From Peptostreptococcaceae bacterium (GTDB lineage Bacteria > Bacillota > Clostridia > Peptostreptococcales > Filifactoraceae), in assembly GCA_030532705.1 (NCBI GenBank), contig JAUNKR010000003.1, forward strand, positions 1 through 64,000: a DNA stretch of 64,000 bases, in the 5' to 3' direction. The notes under the pieces were generated by a model, which worked only from the letters and a program-made list of their open reading frames with translations, made no database searches and was not told where the DNA came from. The position numbers were made by a program, and so were the translations under genes. Positions within the stretch are counted from its first letter, which is position 1; each line of letters starts with the position of its first letter. Below are positions 44,074 to 53,208 of the stretch, piece by piece.

Positions 44074-44212
44074 GTGTTTCAAAATATATCTGTTGAGATG
44101 ATCGTTTGGAATAAGTTTTTTGGCATCACATCTGTTAATTTATCCGGATGTTTTTTCTCAGGGCTATGGGGGTAAATCTTTATTCCGACGAGATCATCTA
44201 GCCCGGCACAAA

Positions 44213-44250
44213 GAATTTATTCCGGTCGGCTCAGACGATTGTAGATCACC
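44213..44250 (-). repeat. degenerate second copy of the DUF2339 gene 3' end
   Basis: Read on the minus strand it encodes VIYNRLSRPE and a stop. The real gene ends VIYNRLSRSE at 44284-44317. The copies are 67 bases apart. A third, weaker match (TTTATTCCGACGAGATCATC) begins near 44178. The 339-bp gap 43945-44283 otherwise holds only the hairpin at 43991. Confidence 0.75.
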
Positions 44251-44283
44251 TGTGCGTCCCTATATATTCAGTGTCCGGGGAAT

Positions 44284-46497
44284 TTATTCCGAACGGCTCA
44301 AGCGGTTGTAGATCACGCTGATGAGGAAGCAGAGCACGCCGCCGATGATAAAGGCGAGGACTCGAGTCATGGAGTTTTGCCCGCTGAGGTCGACGATGAT
44401 GAATTTGGCGACCATCAGCATGGTGATCGCCAGTCCGAATTGTCTTGTCGCCTGTGCACGAAGCTTAAATCCGATCATGATCGCAAGGACCGCAAGGATC
44501 AGTCCGCTCACGCTATATGCGACGGACTCGAAGGATAGATCGGAGAAGGTGCCAAGGACGCACCAGGTGAAGATCAGATACTTGGTGACGCTCCAGATCT
44601 CGAGATATCTTGGGATCCTTGCGGTCTTTAGTCCGATATGAGTCTGGAGCATGGCAACGGCAAGCGTAGAGAGCACGAGTATGAATTTCAGTGCGGTAAG
44701 CTCGACGACATCCGCCATCCGGAAAATGCCGAGGATGTAGAGCAATCCTGCCATATAATAGATCCCATTGTAGCTTGGATCAAAGATGAACGGGATGCTC
44801 CGATCTTCAGGAAGATCGTCCTTGGTATTGAAGTAGTTTGTTCGGTAGATGATGCAAAGCACGATCACCGCAACAAGATGTCCTAAAGCAAATTGGCTCC
44901 CCGGATAGAGATCGTTCCAAGTGAGGGATATGACAAACAAGGAAGTGATCAGATAGCTGTGGAATATCACGATACATAGTGACAGTATCTTTCGGATCAG
45001 GATCCCTCGAGTGTTTTTGTGTTGATGGACCATCCACATCAACAGTCCCGTATCAAGCAGAAGGAAGAGCGCTTTGAGCGTGATGACGGAAGTTTTTTCG
45101 TACTCGATAAACACGAGATCCGATAAAAATAGCAGAAGATCCAGTATGAGCACAAAGATCGAAAGTGCCCATGTTTTTTTGGAGGATTTGATGCGATCTT
45201 TGAGTAATAGCAGGAACATCACGATGGTCGCACCGCTTATGATCTCGAGTCGATCTCCGACGATGAGCACGGAGCCGAAGTAGATCATCAGCACATAGTA
45301 TGGAAGCAGCTGACCATCCAAGGTGCGATATTTCAAGTGGTTGATGATCGCTTGGAGCAGATGGGCTCCAAAGAAGATCAAATGGATCCGGAAATTGCTG
45401 AGCTCGGCGCTCAAATGGGCGCTCAACAGCAAGCTGAGTGCAAGGGTCGAAAGGATGGTCGTCACAAAATGCGCATAGCGAATGATCTCACGCTCGGCAA
45501 GGCGATACATCAGATTGTTGAGGATGAAGATCGCAACGACACAGCTGATCGCCACAAGATGATTTTCGGAATTGGAAATAGCATCCAGCGAGTCTGCGCC
45601 CAAAAGGATAGCAAAGTTGAGCGATGCGAGCAGGATGCTTGCGCCGTACTTGGTCTTTCCGCTGTTGTGGCTCGTGTAGATCAGGATGATCGATACGGAA
45701 GCGACAAAGAACAAAATGAGGAGCATATCGCTTGGCGTAGAGGCAAGGCTCAGTTCAAAGCATAGGTTCACAAAGCTGCCGATATAGGCGATCAGTACGG
45801 TGAAGTATAGGCCGGTGTATCGGTATGAAAACATCAGAAAAGCGGTCCACAAAGCGCAGAGCAAAGTGGAGGAGCTGTGACTGATAAAGTGGAAGGCAAG
45901 ATTTGCCGACAAAATACAGATATAGACGAGTCCCGAGCCGGTACCCAGCACGATGGAAGCGATCGGGCTTGGCTTTTTGAGTGACATACGCAGTCCCAAA
46001 GCGGTCAGCAAGGCGCCCGATACGCCGATGATCGCGAGTTTCATCTCATCGCTGATGCGATGCCATACGATCGCGACAAAGGATGCGGCGCCGATGAAGA
46101 TGAGCAGAGCCGCCAATGCACCGATGATGTACTTGCCCACGAGGGATTCGCGGTCTTTTTGTCCGACCGGCAGGATGCGTTTTTTCTCTTTTGAAGAAGG
46201 TGCCGAAAGGTCCGGAGCCTGACCGCTTTGTTGATCCGCTGTTTTGGATAGGATCGGATGGCTTTTCGGTTCGGCATGGTATTCATGGGAATGATCCACG
46301 AGCAAGATGCCGTCGGGATCGGTATCGGGTGTTATCTTTTCGGTCGGGTATTTTTGTGACCGCAGATCAGCGACTTCCTGTTCGAGCCGACGGATCCGCA
46401 GTTCCAGTTCATCGATTTTGTGTTTCAAAGGTCTCAAAAGATCTCTCCTCTCTTTGATTTCGATCGGCTTGCTCGGAGCCGGAAGATCCCGATGCAA
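44284..46497 (-). CDS. DUF2339 multispanning membrane protein
   Basis: 737 residues. An N-terminal coiled coil (KHKIDELELRIRRLEQEVAD, about 26-45) and a polar linker are followed by about 20 hydrophobic helices, including VGKYIIGALAALLIFIGAA. This is the layout of DUF2339 proteins, whose function is unknown. The only in-frame start is TTG at 46497, with GAGGAGAG rather far (about 15 bases) upstream, so the exact start is uncertain. Monocistronic and convergent with the lipoprotein gene. Confidence 0.75.
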   Translation of the reverse strand: MHRDLPAPSKPIEIKERRDLLRPLKHKIDELELRIRRLEQEVADLRSQKYPTEKITPDTDPDGILLVDHSHEYHAEPKSHPILSKTADQQSGQAPDLSAPSSKEKKRILPVGQKDRESLVGKYIIGALAALLIFIGAASFVAIVWHRISDEMKLAIIGVSGALLTALGLRMSLKKPSPIASIVLGTGSGLVYICILSANLAFHFISHSSSTLLCALWTAFLMFSYRYTGLYFTVLIAYIGSFVNLCFELSLASTPSDMLLILFFVASVSIILIYTSHNSGKTKYGASILLASLNFAILLGADSLDAISNSENHLVAISCVVAIFILNNLMYRLAEREIIRYAHFVTTILSTLALSLLLSAHLSAELSNFRIHLIFFGAHLLQAIINHLKYRTLDGQLLPYYVLMIYFGSVLIVGDRLEIISGATIVMFLLLLKDRIKSSKKTWALSIFVLILDLLLFLSDLVFIEYEKTSVITLKALFLLLDTGLLMWMVHQHKNTRGILIRKILSLCIVIFHSYLITSLFVISLTWNDLYPGSQFALGHLVAVIVLCIIYRTNYFNTKDDLPEDRSIPFIFDPSYNGIYYMAGLLYILGIFRMADVVELTALKFILVLSTLAVAMLQTHIGLKTARIPRYLEIWSVTKYLIFTWCVLGTFSDLSFESVAYSVSGLILAVLAIMIGFKLRAQATRQFGLAITMLMVAKFIIVDLSGQNSMTRVLAFIIGGVLCFLISVIYNRLSRSE

Positions 46498-46689
46498 GCG
46501 ACAAAGATTTTCTCTCCTCTATTCTATCACATAATAATCAAGTGGATCTATAAAAAAACAAAGTCGGAAAATATTTCGAATGTTATGGCTAAGATCCGCA
46601 AGCAATGTTTGTTACTGGAGCGGATGAAGCTAAAAAGAAATTACGCTCCAAAAAAATAAAAAATTATGGAGTTTTTTTCAGGAAAACCA

Positions 46690-46717
46690 TTGCTATAAAA
46701 ATTTTTTGTGGTATAAT
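46690..46717 (+). promoter_or_regulatory. promoter of the sialic-acid operon
   Basis: TTGCTA (46690-46695), 16 bases, TATAAT (46712-46717), about 22 bases before the regulator's start. Confidence 0.65.
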
Positions 46718-46739
46718 TCCCATTAAGGAGGTCGGGATC

Positions 46740-47588
46740 ATGAGATATATCAGCATCATTCAATCATTCTATCCATCGCTTTCCAAGGGCGAAAAGAAAA
46801 TAGCGGATTATGTGATCGCGGAAAAGGATCAGATCATTTATCAGACACTCCAGGAGATCTCAAAAAGCGTAGGGGTCGGGGAAGCGACGATCGTGCGTTT
46901 TTGTCATAAGATCGGTTTTGAAGGATTTCATGATTTCAAGCTGACGGTGGCGAAGGAGGTGCCGACATCCACGACGGATGAGGGCGTGCATTATGTGGAT
47001 TATATCACGATGAATCTGCAAAATGCGATCTCCAATACCAAACAGATCTTGGAAAAAGAAAAGATCGAGAAGGCGGTCGATCTGATCTGTTCGGCGGATC
47101 GGGTCTTTATCTACGGGATCGGGACGAGCGGGAATGCGTCGCTGGATATGCAGTCGCGGCTCTTGCGATATGGCAAGATGGCAAATGTGGTGACGGATTC
47201 GCATTTTCAGGCGATGACCTCTTCGGTGCTCGGGGAGAAGGATCTGGTGATCGCTTTTTCACTCAGCGGATATACACAGGATATCGTCGAGTCGCTTTCG
47301 CTGGCAAAGAACAATGGCGCGAAGGTGGTCACGATCACCAATCATACTTTATCGCCGGCGGCGGAGCTTGCGGATATCGTGATCCTTTCGGCAGGCAAGG
47401 AATCGCCGATGGATGGCGGCAGTTTGAGCGGAAGGGTGTCGCAGCTTTATATCATTGATCTTCTGTGTACGGGGTATGCGATGCGGGATCTGGAGAGAGC
47501 GTATACGATGCGTGAGCGATCCGCAAATTCAGTAGTAAAAAAGAGTTTAGAATATAAAAAGAGAAATTCGGGAGGAACAAATGGCTAA
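46740..47588 (+). CDS. RpiR/MurR-family transcriptional regulator (NanR-like)
   Basis: 282 residues. The N-terminal HTH_6 domain (LSKGEKKIADYVIAEKDQII, VGVGEATIVRFCHKIGF) precedes a SIS domain (YGIGTSGNASLDMQSRLLRY, VIAFSLSGYTQDIVE) that binds a phosphosugar. AAGGAGG lies nine bases before this ATG; an upstream in-frame extension would run through the promoter. First gene of the nan cluster, so its inducer is probably ManNAc-6-P or GlcNAc-6-P (inferred). Confidence 0.9.
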   Translation: MRYISIIQSFYPSLSKGEKKIADYVIAEKDQIIYQTLQEISKSVGVGEATIVRFCHKIGFEGFHDFKLTVAKEVPTSTTDEGVHYVDYITMNLQNAISNTKQILEKEKIEKAVDLICSADRVFIYGIGTSGNASLDMQSRLLRYGKMANVVTDSHFQAMTSSVLGEKDLVIAFSLSGYTQDIVESLSLAKNNGAKVVTITNHTLSPAAELADIVILSAGKESPMDGGSLSGRVSQLYIIDLLCTGYAMRDLERAYTMRERSANSVVKKSLEYKKRNSGGTNG

Positions 47589-48660
47589 TCTGCAGCTCAA
47601 GCATATTGACAAGATCTATGAGAATGGAAATCATGTAGTATTTGATTTCAACTTAGACATCAAGGATAAGGAGTTTATCGTATTCGTAGGTCCAAGTGGT
47701 TGCGGAAAATCGACCACGCTTCGAATGATCGCGGGATTGGAAGATATCTCCAAGGGCGAGCTGTTCATCGATGATAAGCTGATGAACAATGTGGAGCCGA
47801 AGGATCGGGATATCGCGATGGTGTTTCAGAGCTATGCGCTTTATCCGCATATGACGGTGGCGGAGAATATGTCATTTGGTCTAAAGATCAAGAAGGTGCC
47901 GAAGGACGAGATCGACCGACGGGTACAGGAAGCGGCAGCGATCCTTGAGATCCAGGATTATTTGGATCGTAAGCCGAAGGAGCTTTCGGGCGGGCAGAGA
48001 CAGCGTGTGGCGCTGGGACGTGCGATCGTGCGAAATGCAAAGGTGTTTTTGATGGACGAGCCTTTGTCGAATCTGGATGCGAAGCTGAGAGTGCAGATGC
48101 GTTCGGAGATCATCAAGCTGCATGAGCGTATCGGCGCAACGACGATCTATGTAACGCATGACCAGACGGAAGCGATGACGATGGCAAGCCGTATCGTCGT
48201 CATGAGCAAGGGGCATATCCAACAGATCGGGACTCCGAAGGAGATCTACAACGATCCGCAGAATATGTTTGTGGCAAGCTTTGTCGGAGCACCGGCGACG
48301 AATTTTGTCAACGGAAAGATCGAAGGCAAGCATTTTGTCTGGGATGAGAACAAGATCGAGATCCCATCGGACAAATTGGCGAAGCTTGGAGATTACGAGG
48401 GCAAAGAGGTCGTGATGGGCATCCGTCCGGAGAATATCCACAAGGCGAGTGAAGGAGCGCCGAACAGCTTCTTGTATGATGTAGAGGTCAGCGAGCTGCT
48501 CGGGCATGAGAGCATCCTGCATGGAACGGCGGGAACACAGCGTTTGATCGCAAAGGTGAGTGTCGATGAAACGGTCGCATCTCACAGCAAGGTACCGTTC
48601 CGATTGGAGACGGAGAAGATGTATTTCTTCGACAAGGACAGTAAAAACCGCATCGCATAG
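47581..48660 (+). CDS. sugar ABC transporter ATPase (MsmK/UgpC family)
   Basis: 359 residues. Walker A GPSGCGKSTTLR, signature LSGGQRQRVALGRAI, Walker B VFLMDEPLSNLDAKL, then the C-terminal TOBE region with VVMGIRPENIHKAS. It energises a CUT1-type importer. The start overlaps the regulator's stop by 8 bases, with GGAGG before it. It lies in a single operon with the binding protein and permeases downstream. Confidence 0.93.
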   Translation: MANLQLKHIDKIYENGNHVVFDFNLDIKDKEFIVFVGPSGCGKSTTLRMIAGLEDISKGELFIDDKLMNNVEPKDRDIAMVFQSYALYPHMTVAENMSFGLKIKKVPKDEIDRRVQEAAAILEIQDYLDRKPKELSGGQRQRVALGRAIVRNAKVFLMDEPLSNLDAKLRVQMRSEIIKLHERIGATTIYVTHDQTEAMTMASRIVVMSKGHIQQIGTPKEIYNDPQNMFVASFVGAPATNFVNGKIEGKHFVWDENKIEIPSDKLAKLGDYEGKEVVMGIRPENIHKASEGAPNSFLYDVEVSELLGHESILHGTAGTQRLIAKVSVDETVASHSKVPFRLETEKMYFFDKDSKNRIA

Positions 48661-48749
48661 GATGAAAAGGATCTTCGGATCGGAGTTTTAAAGAGGGTTC
48701 AGCTTCACTGAGGGAGTTGACATATATTTTTTCACAATAGGAGGAAAAC

Positions 48750-50105
48750 ATGAAAAAACTTATTGCGTTGCTTTCTGTAGCGGTGATCATGATGGGTCTG
48801 ATCGCGGGCTGTGCAAAGCAAGAGAATGCAGAGCAGCCACCTGCAGAAAATGGAAATGATAAGGAAATGGCTACAGGACTTGATGCATATACTGCTGAAA
48901 ATCCGATCACGATCACTTTCTGGAACTTCCCGAACTTTACAGGGGATGCAGAATTTGATTCTAAGGGCTATGATGCCGCATTGATCAAAGCGTTTGAGGA
49001 GAAACATCCAAACATTAAGGTAGAGTATCAAGCGATCGAGTTCAGTGATGGACCGGCTAAGCTTGAAACAGCGATCCAGTCACAGACGAATCCGGACGTT
49101 GTTTATGACGCACCGGGTCGTGTGATTGACTGGGCAAGCAAGGGATATCTTGTAGACCTTGAGGACATCGTGCCAAAATCTGAGCTTATCGAAGCGGCAG
49201 TGAAGGCAAGCAGCTATGACGGAAAGATCTATATGTATCCGCAAGGTGTTGCACCGTTCATGATGGGATTCAACAAAGGAATGCTTGAAGAATTGGGAAT
49301 CGCAGACATGCTTCCTCTTAACAAAGAAAACAGAGCATGGACTGTAGAAGAGTTCCAAGCGCTTCTTGAGGCGATCCAAGCGAAGAAGCCTGAAGTTGCA
49401 CCGGTGATCCTTTATACAAAGTCTCAAGCAGGAGACCAAGGACCGAGAGCATTTGTATCCAACCTTTACGGATCTTGGATCACAGATGATGCAGTGACAA
49501 AATATACGATCAACGATGAAAATGGTGTGAAGTCTATGGAGTGGATCAAAATGGCTTACGACAAAGGACTTCTTGGAAAAGGTATCGCATTGGATGCAGG
49601 TGCGGCGATCGAGGAATTCGGTAACCAGACAGCTGCGGGAACGATCCTTTACCCTGTGAACAAGTACAAAGAGTTTACGAAAGACGGCAAAATGAATTCT
49701 GTGTTGGTACCGTTCCCGAACAATTCGGGACAGCCTGAGCTGGAGTACCTTGTAGCAGGACCTGCGATCTTTGATAACTCCGATGCGGACAGAGTAGCAG
49801 CATCAAAAGTATTCGTAGACTTTATGATCAACGATGCGGAGTGGGGAATGAGAACGCTTAAGGCAACAGGAAACTTCTCTGCAAAGATGGGCGTGACCGG
49901 TCTATATGATGATGAAGAGTTGAAATTTGCTGAAACGATGAGCCAATTCTTTGGACCATACTACAATACGATCCCTGGATTTATCCAGATGAGACAGCTT
50001 TGGTTCCCAATGGTTCAAGGCGTGCTAAACGGTGACATGGAGCCGAAGGCTGCATTGGATCAATTCGTTGAGCAGGCAAACAAGACGATAGAAGACGCAA
50101 AATAA
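48750..50105 (+). CDS. sugar (probably sialic acid) ABC transporter binding lipoprotein
   Basis: 451 residues. Signal peptide with lipobox LIAGC (lipid on Cys21), then an extracellular solute-binding family 1 fold: ITITFWNFPNF, VYDAPGRVIDWASKGYLVDL, FMMGFNKGMLEELG. Placed between the transporter ATPase and permeases and upstream of nanE/nanA/nanK, so sialic acid or a sialoside is the likely ligand. Confidence 0.9.
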   Translation: MKKLIALLSVAVIMMGLIAGCAKQENAEQPPAENGNDKEMATGLDAYTAENPITITFWNFPNFTGDAEFDSKGYDAALIKAFEEKHPNIKVEYQAIEFSDGPAKLETAIQSQTNPDVVYDAPGRVIDWASKGYLVDLEDIVPKSELIEAAVKASSYDGKIYMYPQGVAPFMMGFNKGMLEELGIADMLPLNKENRAWTVEEFQALLEAIQAKKPEVAPVILYTKSQAGDQGPRAFVSNLYGSWITDDAVTKYTINDENGVKSMEWIKMAYDKGLLGKGIALDAGAAIEEFGNQTAAGTILYPVNKYKEFTKDGKMNSVLVPFPNNSGQPELEYLVAGPAIFDNSDADRVAASKVFVDFMINDAEWGMRTLKATGNFSAKMGVTGLYDDEELKFAETMSQFFGPYYNTIPGFIQMRQLWFPMVQGVLNGDMEPKAALDQFVEQANKTIEDAK

Positions 50106-50119
50106 TGATGATCGATGAT

Positions 50120-50141
50120 GGGGAAGGGGAGACCCTTCCCC
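50120..50141 (+). other. intra-operon stem-loop after the binding-protein gene
   Basis: GGGGAAGGG-GAGA-CCCTTCCCC without a T tract. This type commonly protects the upstream mRNA and raises binding-protein output relative to permeases. Confidence 0.6.
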
Positions 50142-50169
50142 AAATTCAACTTGAGGGAAGGAAGGTAAA

Positions 50170-51084
50170 ATGGAAAATTTAGCAAAGAGCTCTGCAGATC
50201 GTCTTAGAAAAAAGCGTAAAATGAAGGAGACTTTGGTCGGCTATTTATTTTTGCTGCCAGCCCTCACTTTTTTTTGCACCTTTGTTCTTTATCCGATGAT
50301 GAAAGGCGTGTATCTCTCGTTCTTTCGTTTTAGAGGCAGAAATCAGGAATTTGTTGGTTTCAGGCATTACAAGAGCCTGATCGACGATCAGGTGTTTTTG
50401 AAATCGCTCGGCAATACGACCTTTATCACAGCGGTCGCTGTGCCGATCGTGATCGTATTTGCACTTTTTGTTGCGATCAATATCTATAATAAGAGCCCGA
50501 AGGTACGGTCTTTTTTCCGCGGAGTATTCTATCTGCCGGCGATCTCATCCGTCGTATCGGTAACGGTCGTATGGGCATGGATCTATCATCCGCAGTACGG
50601 GATCTTGAACTATGTGCTCAAATCGATGCATATTGTCTCGGACAATGTGGACTGGCTGGGGAGCAATGCGACAGCGATCTATGCGATCATTGCGATTTTG
50701 ATCACCACTTCGGTGGGGCAGCCGATCATCCTGTATGTCGCGGCGCTGGGCAATGTACCGAAGGATTATATTGAAGCGGCGACGATCGACGGGGCAAATA
50801 ATTGGACGATCTTCCGAAAGATCATCTGGCCGCAGATCTTGCCGACGACGCTTTATATCGTCGTGGTCACTACGATCAACAGTTTCCAGATCTTTGCACT
50901 GATCCAGCTGTTGACGGCGGGCGGGCCGAACTATGGAACATCGACGGTGATGTATCTCGTATATCATACTGCCATCCAAGAAGGACGATTTGGCGTTTCT
51001 TCCGCGATGGGCGTGATCTTGGCAATTATTATAGCGATGATTTCCCTTGTTCAATTCAAATTTTTGTCCAAGGATATTGATTAG
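50170..51084 (+). CDS. sugar ABC transporter permease (MalF/UgpA type)
   Basis: 304 residues, about six membrane helices. The EAA loop is seen as YIEAATIDGANNWTIFRKII. N-terminal KETLVGYLFLLPALTFFCTF is typical of CUT1 permeases. Followed after 8 bases by the second permease. Confidence 0.92.
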   Translation: MENLAKSSADRLRKKRKMKETLVGYLFLLPALTFFCTFVLYPMMKGVYLSFFRFRGRNQEFVGFRHYKSLIDDQVFLKSLGNTTFITAVAVPIVIVFALFVAINIYNKSPKVRSFFRGVFYLPAISSVVSVTVVWAWIYHPQYGILNYVLKSMHIVSDNVDWLGSNATAIYAIIAILITTSVGQPIILYVAALGNVPKDYIEAATIDGANNWTIFRKIIWPQILPTTLYIVVVTTINSFQIFALIQLLTAGGPNYGTSTVMYLVYHTAIQEGRFGVSSAMGVILAIIIAMISLVQFKFLSKDID

Positions 51085-51092
51085 GAGAAGGT

Positions 51093-51926
51093 ATGCAAAA
51101 GAAAAAATGGAGCGTATTTTCCATCGTATCGATGATCATATTGCTCGCACTTACGATATTTTTTATCTTCCCGTTCTATTGGATCGTAACGGGAGCTTTC
51201 AAATTGCAATCGGTAGCTGTACAGGTACCGCCGGAATGGTTTCCGATGAGTCCGACGCTGGAGAACTTTGACAAATTGCTCGTGCCTCTGACTGCACGAT
51301 GGTTCTTTAACTCGGTATTCATCTCGTCGATGACGACGATCCTGGTCTGTACTTCCGCATCGCTTGCAGGCTATGCACTGGCTAAGAAAAAATTCATCGG
51401 TGCCAAGTTCATCTTTGTACTGTTCGTCGGCGCAATGGCTTTGCCGAAGCAGGTCATCCTGATCCCTCTGCTCAAGTTTATCACCGAGCTTGGAATGATG
51501 GACACCTATCGCGCGCTGATACTGCCGGCGGTCGGTTGGCCGTTCGGGGTGTTTTTGATGAAGCAGTTCACGATGTCCGTGCCGAAGGAATTGCTTGAAT
51601 CTGCGAAGATCGATGGCTGTGGAGAGCTGAAGACTTTTACCAGCATCGTATTGCCGATCGTCAAGCCGGGGATCGGTGCATTGGCGATATTTACCTTTAT
51701 TTCCAGTTGGAACGACTATTTCTCGCAGCTTGTCTTTACCAATTCAGAAACGATGAAGACTCTGCCGCTCGGCTTATCCGCTTTGGCACAAAGTGCCGAG
51801 TTTACGACGAACTACGGACTGTTGATGGCGGGGGCGTTGCTCGCTTCTTTGCCGATGATCATCGTGTTCCTAAGCTTCCAGAGCTACTTTACGCAGGGCG
51901 TTACGATGGGAGCGGTCAAAGGTTAG
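51093..51926 (+). CDS. sugar ABC transporter permease (MalG/UgpE type)
   Basis: 277 residues, six helices. EAA loop LLESAKIDGCGELKTFTSIV. N-terminal FFIFPFYWIVTGAFK is characteristic. Forms the channel with the permease upstream. Confidence 0.92.
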   Translation: MQKKKWSVFSIVSMIILLALTIFFIFPFYWIVTGAFKLQSVAVQVPPEWFPMSPTLENFDKLLVPLTARWFFNSVFISSMTTILVCTSASLAGYALAKKKFIGAKFIFVLFVGAMALPKQVILIPLLKFITELGMMDTYRALILPAVGWPFGVFLMKQFTMSVPKELLESAKIDGCGELKTFTSIVLPIVKPGIGALAIFTFISSWNDYFSQLVFTNSETMKTLPLGLSALAQSAEFTTNYGLLMAGALLASLPMIIVFLSFQSYFTQGVTMGAVKG

Positions 51927-51942
51927 GGTTTAGAGGAGAAAC

Positions 51943-52236
51943 ATGATTATTTTTGCTTGGCTTTATTACAGCTCTTATTATATTTTGATCAGCATATTGA
52001 TCACGCTGGTGATGAATCGTCTGCTCAACAAGCTGTGGCTCACACCGCTGCTGATCAATGCGATCGCCGCATTGTTGCTTTTGACGGTCACGAATGTAGG
52101 CTGGATCGATCGGGAGGCGGCGACCTATGCGATGTATTTTAACTATGTGCCTGTGGTATTGACGAGCATCGTTACGAATTTGGTCATTTATATCCGAAGA
52201 AAGTATAAGAAGGACAAGAAAGGGAAGTATGAATAA
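51943..52236 (+). CDS. small integral membrane protein in the sialic-acid operon
   Basis: 97 residues with three or four hydrophobic helices and a basic C-terminal tail ([13 protein letters not shown]). I do not recognise the family. GAGGAG precedes the ATG and the end overlaps nanE by 8 bases, so it is made with the sialic-acid enzymes. It may assist the transporter; no evidence beyond position. Confidence 0.7.
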   Translation: MIIFAWLYYSSYYILISILITLVMNRLLNKLWLTPLLINAIAALLLLTVTNVGWIDREAATYAMYFNYVPVVLTSIVTNLVIYIRRKYKKDKKGKYE

Positions 52237-52915
52237 GGTAGACAAAATAAAAGGAGCCTTGGTCGTTTCCTGTCAGGCGCTCCAAGATGAACCGCTGCAT
52301 TCTCCGTTTATCATGGGCAGGATGGCTCGTGCGGCTGACGAAGGCGGAGCATGCGGGATCCGTGCAAATTCAGTGGAGGACATTGAAGAGATCAAAAAGA
52401 ATACGGATCTGCCGATCATCGGCATCATTAAGAAAAATTATGAAGGCTCGAGCGTATATATCACACCGACGATGGAAGAGGTCGATCGACTGGTCGAGGC
52501 GGGTGTAGAGATCATCGCCATGCATGCGACGGATGAGATCCGTCCCGACGGAAGCGATCTGGAAGGATTTTTTGCAAGGGTAAAGAGCAAATATCCGAAC
52601 CAGCTGTTTATGGCGGATTGTTCGACGCCGGAGGAGCTGATCAAGGCGGATGAGCTTGGATTTGATTTCCTGGGGACCACGCTTGTCGGCTATACCGAGC
52701 AGAGCCGATCGCTCAAGATCGATGCGAATGATTTTGAGATCATCCGAGACCTCTTGGCAAAGACGGACAAGCCGGTGATCGCCGAAGGAAATATCGATTC
52801 GCCCGAAAAGGCAAAAAGAGTGCTGGACCTCGGCTGCTATAGCGTAGTGGTCGGATCATCCATCACCAGACCGCAACTTATCACGAAGAAATATGTGGAA
52901 GCGATACGCTCGTAA
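52229..52915 (+). CDS. nanE: N-acetylmannosamine-6-phosphate 2-epimerase
   Basis: 228 residues, the NanE TIM barrel: [76 protein letters not shown]. It interconverts ManNAc-6-P and GlcNAc-6-P. Normal length. Its 3' end (CGCTCGTAAGCCTTTC) is repeated about 240 bases on, at the far edge of a palindromic element. Confidence 0.95.
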   Translation: MNKVDKIKGALVVSCQALQDEPLHSPFIMGRMARAADEGGACGIRANSVEDIEEIKKNTDLPIIGIIKKNYEGSSVYITPTMEEVDRLVEAGVEIIAMHATDEIRPDGSDLEGFFARVKSKYPNQLFMADCSTPEELIKADELGFDFLGTTLVGYTEQSRSLKIDANDFEIIRDLLAKTDKPVIAEGNIDSPEKAKRVLDLGCYSVVVGSSITRPQLITKKYVEAIRS

Positions 52916-53163
52916 GCCTTTCGAGCGATACCACCTCAAAAAATTTAACATTTTAGGCACTTGCTCCAAGCTAAAAAAATTGACTCGCTCATGCATACAC
53001 TTCGCTCAGACAAAATTTTTTTGGCGAGCTTGTTTGCTTCGAGCAAAATGTTATAAATTTTTTCACAAGATCGCTCTCAGGCATACTTGCTTACGGAGTT
53101 GCAAAGGAAAGAATGCCAAGGCATTCTTTAATTGGGAAGATTGGGAACGCTCGTAAACCTTTC
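52906..53163. mobile_element. palindromic MITE-like element between nanE and nanA
   Basis: Flanked by 17-bp near-identical direct repeats (ACGCTCGTAAGCCTTTC at 52906, ACGCTCGTAAACCTTTC at 53147). Inside, 52918-53077 is a long imperfect inverted repeat whose arms share GAGCGAT, AAAAAATTT-AACATTTT, CAAGCT and AAAAAAATT. A separate hairpin AAGAATGCC/GGCATTCTT lies at 53110-53129. It has no open gene. Its features fit a non-autonomous element with target duplication, or a strong structured intercistronic element. Confidence 0.5.
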
Positions 53164-53182
53164 TATACAAAATTTTACAATA

Positions 53183-53196
53183 TGAACGATCGTTCA
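53183..53196. promoter_or_regulatory. 14-bp perfect palindrome before nanA
   Basis: TGAACGATCGTTCA lies 13 bases upstream of the nanA ATG. Candidate operator for separate control of nanA/nanK. Confidence 0.45.
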
Positions 53197-53208
53197 AAAG
53201 GAGAAATC

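Noticed and set aside
52938-53065. Possible CRISPR or tandem-repeat array between nanE and nanA
   Set aside because: The repeats are inverted, imperfect and unevenly spaced; there is no repeat-spacer pattern and no cas gene.
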